From: Sphingomicrobium sp.
Lineage (GTDB): Bacteria; Pseudomonadota; Alphaproteobacteria; Sphingomonadales; Sphingomonadaceae
Length of the DNA: 64,000 nt
Assembly: GCA_036563485.1 (NCBI GenBank)
Contig: DATCMI010000001.1
Coordinates: 1,737,501-1,801,500 of the forward strand
Direction: 5' to 3'
Part shown: one piece after another, positions 35,996 to 42,941 of the stretch
Layout: each line of letters opens with the position of its first letter
Numbering within the stretch: the stretch's first letter is position 1
The notes under the pieces: generated by a model
Database searches by the model: none
The model's input: the letters and a program-made list of their open reading frames with translations, nothing else
Told to the model about the DNA's origin: nothing
Program-made: the position numbers and the translations under genes

Positions 35996-36958
35996 TCAGC
36001 AGCCTGTTCGAGAGCGGTTCGCGGCGTCGATGTCCCGCTTCAGCGAGGCGAAATAAGCGTCGCGGTGCGCTGCATCCTCGCGGACGAGCTGTGCATCCAT
36101 CGCCGCCTCATGGCCGTCGAGAAGCGCGCACTCCTCCTCGGTGCAGGCGCGCTCGTAATAAACACTGCCGTCGCAGGTGCCCTTTTCATAGCCGGTGAAG
36201 CCCGAAGGCGGCGGGAAGGTGGTGATCCACTTGCCGGCGGCGTCCAGCCAGCAGCGGTCGGCCATGTCCAGGCCGGGTGGGGAGGGGGGTGTGTCGGGTT
36301 CGTCGGTTTTGGCCTCGAGCAAGGCGGAGGCGGCAGCCGAGCCGCCGCTGCGGAAGGCGTCGAGCATGTGGTGCCAGTCGCCGGCGATCTCCGCCGACAA
36401 AGCGCCGTCGGCGCGGTCGTCGGCCGCCTGCTTGTCGAGGCGTTTGAGGACGGCGAGGCCGAGCCAGCTTTCATAATGACGCCGCTCTCCCACCAGCACG
36501 CCGTCGCGGTAATAATGTTCGACGGTACCGGTGATGCTGCGCTCGAGCAGGCCGTCGGCGACGACCGAGCGCGAGCGCGCCAGCGCGGCGGCCATGGCGG
36601 CGGCGAACACCGGATCGCGGTCGCGAAGCGCATAAGCGCTGTCGCGGTGCATGCCCGCGGCGCGGCAGGCCTCGGTCACCATGCCGGTGGAGGACAAGGC
36701 TTCGAGGAAGGCGGCGATGCGCTCCCCGGTCCAGCCGTCGTGGCGGGCGGGGATGGTGCGGGCGCGCGTCAGGACTTCCGCCACCGCTTCCGGATTGTCG
36801 AGGACGAGGGCGATCGCCGCCTCAAGCGCTTCGGCGGGGGTCGGCGGCGGCGCGGCCGGCGGGCCGGACTTCAGCCAGGCGACCGGCGCCGAGTGCGGGG
36901 TGGCGAAGGCGCGGGGCGGGACACCGTCAGGAAACGGTTCGTATCTTTGCTGTTCCAT
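35996..36958 (-). CDS. Helix-turn-helix protein, terminase-small-subunit-like N-terminal region
   Basis: A 320-residue protein. Around residues 80-125 it has a segment IAAFLEALSSTGMVTEACRAAGMHRDSAYALRDRDPVFAAAM that resembles the HTH of phage terminase small subunits and related DNA-binding domains. The remainder has a CWLDAAGKW and a C-terminal acidic, cysteine-containing helix. I see no phage genes nearby. The ATG at 36958 is used; an upstream in-frame ATG at 37030 is inside a hairpin repeat. Function is unknown. Confidence 0.75.
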   Translation of the reverse strand: MEQQRYEPFPDGVPPRAFATPHSAPVAWLKSGPPAAPPPTPAEALEAAIALVLDNPEAVAEVLTRARTIPARHDGWTGERIAAFLEALSSTGMVTEACRAAGMHRDSAYALRDRDPVFAAAMAAALARSRSVVADGLLERSITGTVEHYYRDGVLVGERRHYESWLGLAVLKRLDKQAADDRADGALSAEIAGDWHHMLDAFRSGGSAAASALLEAKTDEPDTPPSPPGLDMADRCWLDAAGKWITTFPPPSGFTGYEKGTCDGSVYYERACTEEECALLDGHEAAMDAQLVREDAAHRDAYFASLKRDIDAANRSRTGC

Positions 36959-37002
36959 GAACCATATTGGAACATAGAAGGGCGTGTGTAGGAAAGTTGT
37001 TT

Positions 37003-37030
37003 GTGTCTGCTGTCGACCCATAGCAGACAC
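37003..37030. repeat. Hairpin repeat copy 1
   Basis: GTGTCTGC and GCAGACAC form a perfect 8-bp inverted repeat with the loop TGTCGACCCATA. It shares the arm and loop core (GTCYGC, then T-C-G-A-C-C-C) with three more copies near 39.0 and 42.1-42.2 kb. It lies between the HTH protein gene and the DUF885 gene. Confidence 0.8.
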
Positions 37031-37120
37031 TGATTAGACGAGTTTAGAGTCCTTACCGGGGCACCAGAGAGAAGCTCCTCGTAGAGCGCTGCGGGACTCA
37101 TACGTCCTTTCAGTTGTAGC

Positions 37121-38872
37121 TCATTCTTCCTCGGGATACGGACCCTTGCCGCCCTCGGCGATGAAGCGGTCGATGCGCCTGTCCAGCACGGGTAGCGGGA
37201 CTCCTCCAAGCTCCAGAATGGCGTCGTGGAACGCGCGAATGTTGAATTTCGCGCCCAGAGCCGTTTCGGCCCGCAAGCGGTTGGACCTGATAGCCCGTTC
37301 GCCCAAGTAATAAGCCAGGGCCTGACCAGGCCAGCTGATGTACCGGTCAACTTCCGTCTCTACCTCACGGGGAGACAAAGCAGTATTGGCGGACAAGAAA
37401 GCCTGCGCCTGCTCCCGGGTCCAACCTTTCGAATGGATGCCAGTGTCGACCACGAGACGCGCCGCCCGCCACATCTGATAGCTCAGCATGCCGAACCGGT
37501 CATATGGCGTCTCGTAGATCCCCATCTCGTCACCAAGCCACTCGCAATAGAGCGCCCAACCTTCCCCATAAGCGTTGAAGTAATAGTTTCGTCGAAACTC
37601 AGGTCGTTGCGTATTCTCGCGCGCCAGTGGCATCTGGAAGGCATGCCCAGGAGCCGCCTCGTGCAGTGTTAGCGCGCGCAAAGAATAAAGCGGCCGCGAT
37701 CTCAGATCATAGGTGTTGACGAGATACGCTCCAGGACCACCGCGGCCTGCGGTGTAGGACGGCGCCAAGTCTGCGGGCACCGGAAGCACGGTAAAGCGCT
37801 GACGCGGCAAATGCCCAAAGTACAGCGGCAGCTTGCCGTCGATCTGTTTGGTAATCCACGCCGCTTCGCGCAACAGCTGGTCTTCGCTTGTGGCATAGAA
37901 CCGCGGGTCCGACCGAAGCATCTGCAGAAACGCGGGGAAGCTACCTGAGAAGCCGGTTTTCCGCATCTCGGTCACCATTTCGGCATGGAGCTTGTCCACC
38001 TCCGCAACGCCGATCGCGTGAATTTCCGCCGGTGTCAGATTGGTGGTCGTAAACTCGCGAACGAGTGATCTGTAGTAAGCATGACCGGCTGGCAGCGCCT
38101 CGGCAGCCAGTGTTTTCCGGGCGGCTGGTATGTATTCCGCGCGCAGGTACTTAAGCAACTTGGCATATGCAGGTATGACCAAAGCATTGATCAACTGCTT
38201 CGCCTCAGATCGAAGAGCCGCCTGCGCGGGAGCAGGGATCACCGCCGGCATGGTCCGGAACGGCTCATAGAAGAGAGTTTCCTCCGGCGATCTCGCTGCA
38301 GCTACGGACGAAACTGTTGCCTCGCGCCCTTTCAACGTCACCGCGGGCGGGGTGAAGCCGCGCGCCGCGCCAGCGCGCATATTCGCGATTTGCTGGTCGA
38401 AGTAGCGCGGCAACTCGCGCATCTGCGTCAGCCAATTACGATAGTCGCGCTCAGTCTTGAACGTTCCGCGAGCGACGAATCCGATGTCCGTCCAGAAGCT
38501 ACTGTCGGCGTTGAGCGGCTTCTCATACTCGCGGAAGCGGAGCCGTTCGACCATCGTCTCGATCTGAAACCGGTAGACGTCGTAGTCCGCCTGGCGCGCA
38601 ACAGACAAGCTGTCGCGCGAAATGCCGTCTAGCTCACGCAAAACTTCCCTGAGGTAGGCGAGCCGCGCCCCCTGAGCCGCGGGCGATAGATCCGGCAAGT
38701 GCGGCCTGACGGCAGTGTTATCCTCGCCCCCTGCCTCTTGATTCTGGCGCCAACTCCACTCTCGCGCTGCAACCTTCCCGAAGCGGGAGTCCGCGCTTGG
38801 CGAAGCGTACACGACGTTGCTGCCGATGGTGAGCATCGCACCTGCGGCAAATCGGACAAGGGAGGTCTTCAT
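37121..38872 (-). CDS. DUF885-family exported metallopeptidase-like protein
   Basis: A 583-residue protein. Signal peptide MKTSLVRFAAGAMLTIGSNVVYA; then a helical DUF885 domain. The family zinc motif is HEAAPGH (about residue 400), followed by an N-x-Y-F-N region and a distant EGWALYCEWLG block, as in DUF885/PF05960 proteins. The reading frame from 38932 is open but the ATG at 38872 gives the signal peptide. Its codon use and base composition are less GC-rich by eye than the rest of the window, with frequent AT-ending codons, consistent with recent acquisition. It is flanked by two copies of a hairpin repeat. Confidence 0.88.
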   Translation of the reverse strand: MKTSLVRFAAGAMLTIGSNVVYASPSADSRFGKVAAREWSWRQNQEAGGEDNTAVRPHLPDLSPAAQGARLAYLREVLRELDGISRDSLSVARQADYDVYRFQIETMVERLRFREYEKPLNADSSFWTDIGFVARGTFKTERDYRNWLTQMRELPRYFDQQIANMRAGAARGFTPPAVTLKGREATVSSVAAARSPEETLFYEPFRTMPAVIPAPAQAALRSEAKQLINALVIPAYAKLLKYLRAEYIPAARKTLAAEALPAGHAYYRSLVREFTTTNLTPAEIHAIGVAEVDKLHAEMVTEMRKTGFSGSFPAFLQMLRSDPRFYATSEDQLLREAAWITKQIDGKLPLYFGHLPRQRFTVLPVPADLAPSYTAGRGGPGAYLVNTYDLRSRPLYSLRALTLHEAAPGHAFQMPLARENTQRPEFRRNYYFNAYGEGWALYCEWLGDEMGIYETPYDRFGMLSYQMWRAARLVVDTGIHSKGWTREQAQAFLSANTALSPREVETEVDRYISWPGQALAYYLGERAIRSNRLRAETALGAKFNIRAFHDAILELGGVPLPVLDRRIDRFIAEGGKGPYPEEE

Positions 38873-39026
38873 GGTGCAAGGGTAACCATAAAGGGCCATT
38901 CGGCAAGGCGGGTTACCTCTGCTCCAACCCATCGCGCGAGGATCGCTCCTCAGCTCAGCCCACGATGGACCACCTCTGCAAAAGTCCAGTCCAAACGAGG
39001 TGACCGGAGTTGGGGCTTCAGACTAG

Positions 39027-39051
39027 GTCCGCCGTCGACCCGTTTGCGGAC
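39027..39051. repeat. Hairpin repeat copy 2
   Basis: GTCCGC and GCGGAC arms around a 13-base loop CGTCGACCCGTTT, the same loop core (TCGACCC) as copies 1 and 4. It abuts the stop of the LysR gene and lies between it and the DUF885 gene. The 180-base gap between those genes holds nothing else that I recognise. Confidence 0.75.
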
Positions 39052-39052
39052 A

Positions 39053-39946
39053 TTAGTTGCTCCCTCGTTGCAGCTGCTCGAGCAGCGATCGGGCGGCTGT
39101 GCCCAAAGGACGGTTGCGCTGATGGACTGCGTAGACGGGTATCGCTCCGGGCAGGATAGCGGGATCGTCGATCGGCAAGCGTCGAAGTCGCCCGTCCGCC
39201 AAATGCTCTTCGACAAGGTGCGATGGCATGGTGGCCCAGCCGAAGCCTGCCAGAAGAAAGTCGAGCCGCCGTCCGAGATCTACGAAGCGCCACACGCGGG
39301 GGCTGACGATACTGTAGCTCGGCCCGCCCTGGTTCTCTGGGTCGGTGAGCACCAGCTGCACGTGCTCGGCAAGCACTTCGCGCTCCAGGCGACGGCTCTC
39401 GCTGGCCAGCGGGTGCGACGGAGCGACGACGGGCACCAGTTCGATGGATGTGATCGGGTAGGCTTGAAGGTCCTGCGCCTGGTTCGGCAGCATGATGCAC
39501 AAGCCTAATGCAGCAGTCCCCGACCGGACGCGCCGCTCGGCACCACCAAGGCCCTCGGTGAATAAAGTAACCGCGAGGTCGGGAAAGCGCTGCTGCAAGT
39601 CGGCAAGCGTCCGGATTACCGGTCCACTCGGAACCATGTTGTCGACTGCGAACGTCAGCTCCGGCTCCAGCCCTCCCGCAATCGCGCTCGCAGTCCGCTC
39701 GAACAGTTCGGCCTGGCGCAGCACTTGCCGAGCTTGCTTGGCCAATGCGCGGCCCGCCTCCGTCAGCACGGGCGCCCGTCCTGACCGATCGAACAGCCGG
39801 ACGCGCTGCATGTTCTCCAGGGTCTGCACCGCGTGGCTGATTGCCGACTGCGCCCGCTGCAGCTTCCTGCCTGCTGCGGAGAAGCTGCCGGTCTCCTCGA
39901 TCATAACCAGCACGCGCAACTGGTCGAGCGTCAAAGTGCCAAGCAC
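39053..39946 (-). CDS. LysR-family transcriptional regulator
   Basis: A 297-residue regulator: N-terminal winged helix (LDQLRVLVMIEETGSFSAAGRKLQRAQSAISHAVQTLENMQRVRLFDRSGRAP) and a substrate-binding domain of about 200 residues starting near residue 90. It is divergent from the DUF2218/dioxygenase/DoxX/VOC cluster, and so likely regulates it. The effector is unknown but likely a metabolite related to the dioxygenase substrate. Confidence 0.9.
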   Translation of the reverse strand: MLGTLTLDQLRVLVMIEETGSFSAAGRKLQRAQSAISHAVQTLENMQRVRLFDRSGRAPVLTEAGRALAKQARQVLRQAELFERTASAIAGGLEPELTFAVDNMVPSGPVIRTLADLQQRFPDLAVTLFTEGLGGAERRVRSGTAALGLCIMLPNQAQDLQAYPITSIELVPVVAPSHPLASESRRLEREVLAEHVQLVLTDPENQGGPSYSIVSPRVWRFVDLGRRLDFLLAGFGWATMPSHLVEEHLADGRLRRLPIDDPAILPGAIPVYAVHQRNRPLGTAARSLLEQLQRGSN

Positions 39947-39967
39947 GTCCTATCTCCAAAGCAGATG

Positions 39968-39987
39968 GATAACATCGATCTTTTATC
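39968..39987. promoter_or_regulatory. Candidate LysR operator
   Basis: GATAA-N10-TTATC, a 5-bp inverted repeat with ATCGAT near its centre, in the 101-base gap between the divergent lysR and DUF2218 genes. LysR proteins typically bind dyads with this span in the promoter of the divergent gene. Confidence 0.4.
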
Positions 39988-40047
39988 TCTCCTGCTGAGG
40001 GTCTGTCGAGACTATCTCCCCTCAACATGGAATGTCCGGAGGCTATC

Positions 40048-40365
40048 ATGAACACCTTATCGGCTGCGGCAGTCGTGCCGACTTCGAGCGCCAGCCGCTA
40101 CCTTCAGCAGCTTGCCAAGCATTGGTCCCACAAGTTTCCCGTCGAGTTCACGCCGACGGACGGCAGCATCACCTTTCCTAAGGATGTTAAGGGCGCGGCC
40201 TTCGCCCGTGACGCCATTGTGAAGCTACATGCCACTGACGCAGCGCTCGAAGTCCGGGTGGAAGCTTCAGAGCCGGCACAGCTCGAAGGCGTCAAAGGTG
40301 CCGTCGCCAGCCACCTCGACCGCTTTGCATTTCGCGAAGCTCCGCTCCCGTTCGACTGGCGCTGA
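40048..40365 (+). CDS. DUF2218 family protein
   Basis: A 105-residue protein recognised by SASRYLQQLAKHWSHKFPVEFTPTDGSITF and the C-terminal HLDRFAFREAPLPFDW, as in DUF2218. The function is unknown, though members are found near redox and heavy-metal or siderophore genes. GGAGG lies ahead of the ATG at 40048, which is preferred over an in-frame ATG at 40027. It leads a run of four plus-strand genes. Confidence 0.8.
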   Translation: MNTLSAAAVVPTSSASRYLQQLAKHWSHKFPVEFTPTDGSITFPKDVKGAAFARDAIVKLHATDAALEVRVEASEPAQLEGVKGAVASHLDRFAFREAPLPFDWR

Positions 40366-40398
40366 GCGCCCCCACATAATTCAAGAAGGAGAGCTCCA

Positions 40399-41223
40399 AT
40401 GAGCACCCGTCTTCCGACCTACTTCATCAGCCATGGGGGCGGCCCCTGGCCCTACCTGGACGGCCCGTTCCGGCGCATGTTCGATCAACTGGAACAATCG
40501 CTGTTCGACATCCGCAGCGAACTTCGCGACGCGCCGAAAGCGGTGCTGGTCATCACCGGTCACTGGGAGGAGAATGGTTTCGCCATTTCCTCGGCAGAGC
40601 AGCCGGGCATGGAATATGACTATTCCGGCTTCCCGCCGCACACTTACGAGATCAAGTACAAGGCACCCGGCTCGCCTGAACTGGCGAAGCGGGTGCAGGC
40701 ACTGCTGGCGGACGGCGGAATTGGTGCCCGCCTCGACCCAAGCCGCGGGTTCGACCATGGCACCTTCAGCATCATGAAGCCGCTCTATCCCGGCGAGGAC
40801 ATCCCGCTGGTGCAGCTGTCGATCGATCGCAGCTACGATCCCGAACTGCACCTTCGGCTCGGGCGACTGCTTGCGCCGCTTCGCGATGAAGGCGTGCTGA
40901 TCATCGGCAGCGGGCTCAGCTATCACAACCTGCGGGAGGCGCGTGGCACCGAGGGTGTGGAACCGTCACGGCAGTTCGACGCGTGGCTGCAGCAAACTCT
41001 GGTCGCTGCCAGCCCGAGCGAGCGAACCGAGCGCCTGCTGCATTGGGAGCAAGCGCCGCTCGCCCGCGCCGCTCATCCGCAGGAGGATCACCTGATCCCT
41101 CTCATGGCGGCGGTCGGTGCAGCTGAGAATGAGAGTGGCGCCGCTGTCTACCATCAAGAGGACCTGTTCGGCGGGATCACCGCTTCGAGCTTCCGTTTCG
41201 GCGATGTGCCGAGCGTCCAGTAA
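40399..41223 (+). CDS. LigB-type extradiol dioxygenase (4,5-DOPA dioxygenase-like)
   Basis: A 274-residue class III extradiol dioxygenase. Family features: MSTRLPTYFISHGGGPWPYLD with metal-binding His in ISHGG, the VLVITGHWEENG segment (second His), SRGFDHGTFSIMKPLYP (third His), and IGSGLSYHNL. It is in the DODA/YgiD group, which cleaves catechol rings or acts on related compounds. Substrate unknown. A ribosome site AAGGAGA lies just upstream. Confidence 0.88.
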   Translation: MSTRLPTYFISHGGGPWPYLDGPFRRMFDQLEQSLFDIRSELRDAPKAVLVITGHWEENGFAISSAEQPGMEYDYSGFPPHTYEIKYKAPGSPELAKRVQALLADGGIGARLDPSRGFDHGTFSIMKPLYPGEDIPLVQLSIDRSYDPELHLRLGRLLAPLRDEGVLIIGSGLSYHNLREARGTEGVEPSRQFDAWLQQTLVAASPSERTERLLHWEQAPLARAAHPQEDHLIPLMAAVGAAENESGAAVYHQEDLFGGITASSFRFGDVPSVQ

Positions 41224-41253
41224 CCCGCGTTTAAGCTGATCAAGGAGATACCC

Positions 41254-41664
41254 ATGTCCAAACTCGACCGCTATGCGCCCCACGCGCTGGCCGCTCTTCG
41301 CATCATCACGGCATTGCTCATGATCGAGCATGCCACGATGAAGTTCTTCGCCTTTCCGGCTCCAATGCCGATGCCCGGACCCTTGCCGACGATCATCGTT
41401 GCTGCCGGGGTAATCGAGCTCGTCACGGGCACGCTGATCAAGCTCGGGCTGTTCACGCGCCCCGCTGCTTTCCTCGCCTCTGGCACGATGGCTGCAGCCT
41501 ATTTCATGGGTCATGCGACGCAGGGCTTCTGGCCGGCCCTCAACCAGGGCGAGCCGGCAATCATGTTCTGCTTCGTCTTCTTCTACCTGATCTTCGCAGG
41601 CCCCGGTGCGTTCAGCGTCGACGGCCTGCGCCGCCGCGGCACTTCGGAAGCTGCTGCTCGCTAA
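41254..41664 (+). CDS. DoxX family membrane protein
   Basis: A 136-residue protein with four hydrophobic segments. The DoxX pattern includes LRIITALLMIEHATMKFF, a GVIELVTGTLIKLGLFTRPAAFLASGTMAAAYFMGH block and a final PGAFSVD. DoxX proteins are linked to redox-related membrane functions and thiosulfate:quinone oxidoreductase in archaea; here it likely accompanies the dioxygenase. Ribosome site AAGGAGA. Confidence 0.88.
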   Translation: MSKLDRYAPHALAALRIITALLMIEHATMKFFAFPAPMPMPGPLPTIIVAAGVIELVTGTLIKLGLFTRPAAFLASGTMAAAYFMGHATQGFWPALNQGEPAIMFCFVFFYLIFAGPGAFSVDGLRRRGTSEAAAR

Positions 41665-41753
41665 GCACAAGCGCTGACGAAAGGAACATCGGATGCAAAT
41701 CGTTGGATTCCCCTTGGTCCACTAAGGCGTGGGTTCCTGAAAGGAATGTTCAG

Positions 41754-42122
41754 ATGAAAGTTGAAGGAATCACGTGGCACGCAATCACTCTTGAAGAGGG
41801 TGCATTCACTGCCGCCAAGCGGTTTTACATCGACACCATGGGCCTAACGCCGATGATGGAGATGGACGGCGTCGCCGTATTCCAGATGGCCAACGGTTCA
41901 TTGCTGGAGCTCTACCTTCCGACCACCGTCCCGCCATACGGCTACAATGGAAGCCTATCGTTCGGCTTCCGCGTCGACGACATCGAGAAAGCGTCGCACG
42001 AGATAGAAGCGGCAGGCGGCGAACTCCTCGGCGAGATCACGCGGGTGCAGGATATGGGCTACGCCTACCGCCACTTCCGCGGACCTGATGGCCGGGTCTA
42101 CGGGCTGAATGAGCAAGGTTGA
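41754..42122 (+). CDS. VOC-family (glyoxalase/dioxygenase-like) protein
   Basis: A 122-residue single-domain VOC protein with the N-terminal WHAITLEEGAFTAAKRFYIDTMGL and C-terminal YRHFRGPDGRVYGLNEQ blocks and likely metal ligands His (WHAI) and Glu (LLELYLP). It may be a small dioxygenase-like or lyase enzyme acting with the upstream dioxygenase. The ATG at 41754 has AAAGGAA upstream. The 89-base gap before it is empty. Confidence 0.82.
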   Translation: MKVEGITWHAITLEEGAFTAAKRFYIDTMGLTPMMEMDGVAVFQMANGSLLELYLPTTVPPYGYNGSLSFGFRVDDIEKASHEIEAAGGELLGEITRVQDMGYAYRHFRGPDGRVYGLNEQG

Positions 42123-42130
42123 GAGCCCTA

Positions 42131-42158
42131 ACGTCCGCTTTCCACCCAGTCCGGACGT
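42131..42158. repeat. Hairpin repeat copy 3
   Basis: ACGTCCG and CGGACGT, a perfect 7-bp inverted repeat around a 14-base loop that shares CTTTC-ACCCA with copy 4. It lies 8 bases after the VOC stop and 11 bases before copy 4. Confidence 0.7.
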
Positions 42159-42169
42159 AGATGGCTTAG

Positions 42170-42194
42170 GTCTGCTTTCGACCCCATTGCGGAC
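42170..42194. repeat. Hairpin repeat copy 4
   Basis: GTCTGC and GCGGAC arms (one G-T pair) around TTTCGACCCCATT. It shares the TCGACCC loop with copies 1 and 2 and immediately precedes a small membrane ORF. Confidence 0.75.
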
Positions 42195-42223
42195 AAAAGC
42201 GGTTGCTGGGACAATGTGGTCTG

Positions 42224-42421
42224 ATGACCAGGTCGAAGCCTCTCGCCTTAGCCTTGTTCTTGGTCTGGGAGGGCTATTGGGCTTACGTCTTTGCGACAGC
42301 ACCCAACCCTGATGAGAAGATGGATACGGTCTTCGCCTTGCTGATGGCTGTATTCCTGCCCCTGCTCATTGCTGCCGCGGCAGGGTTGATCGTGCTCGGC
42401 AAGCGACTGGGCCAGGGCTAA
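42224..42421 (+). CDS. Small membrane protein, unknown function
   Basis: A 65-residue frame with two hydrophobic helices (LALALFLVWEGYWAYVFA and VFALLMAVFLPLLIAAAAGLIVLG). The ATG is not preceded by a clear ribosome site; a start 7 codons upstream at 42203 is also possible. It sits downstream of repeat copy 4. Plausible but weakly supported. Confidence 0.5.
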   Translation: MTRSKPLALALFLVWEGYWAYVFATAPNPDEKMDTVFALLMAVFLPLLIAAAAGLIVLGKRLGQG

Positions 42422-42445
42422 GCCGGTCGATGATCGAAGGCGAAG

Positions 42446-42709
42446 CTAAGCCCGGTGGGACTGAGCAAGACCAACAATAGCCGGTGATTCCGTCCCGACG
42501 AGCCGGAGCGTGAACAGCGTCAGCCCGCATTCGTCGGTGACAGTCATGTTCCAATCGCTGGAGTTCCAGAACTCGCCCGCGTGGTCACAGATTAGGCGTC
42601 CGGCGTAGCGGACCGCCTCGCACTTCGCTTCCGCTATGCTCGGTAGCTCCATGCCTACATCGTCATGGAGACCCGAACCGTCTTCGATATTGAAGTAGTA
42701 ACGACCCAC
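42446..42709 (-). CDS. DUF6894 family protein
   Basis: An 87-residue protein starting MGRYYFNIEDGSGLHDDVGMELPSIAEAKCEAVRYAGRLICD and ending in a VTDECGLTLFTLRL block. This matches the DUF6894 pattern common in sphingomonads and rhizobia. Function unknown. The following 230 bases (42710-42941) have no gene; they contain a short AT-rich stretch near 42790-42810 and no motif that I recognise. Confidence 0.85.
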   Translation of the reverse strand: MGRYYFNIEDGSGLHDDVGMELPSIAEAKCEAVRYAGRLICDHAGEFWNSSDWNMTVTDECGLTLFTLRLVGTESPAIVGLAQSHRA

Positions 42710-42941
42710 TGTGCGCTCCCCCGCAGTGGTGGGCGGGAGCGCGATAGTCTCTCAGCCGTCAGCGCCGAATCATGCTAACGATCTTACTGATATACCTTAG
42801 CTTTTTTGTTCCGTCGCGGGTTGTTTCGCCTGCGCGAACGGATTTCGTCTGCTCCTGGGGGCTCACGGGCGCCGCATCCTTGGCCAAGTAGAGTGTATAA
42901 GTGCCACATGGACGAGCGTGTCCAGGAAAAGCTTTTGTCGA

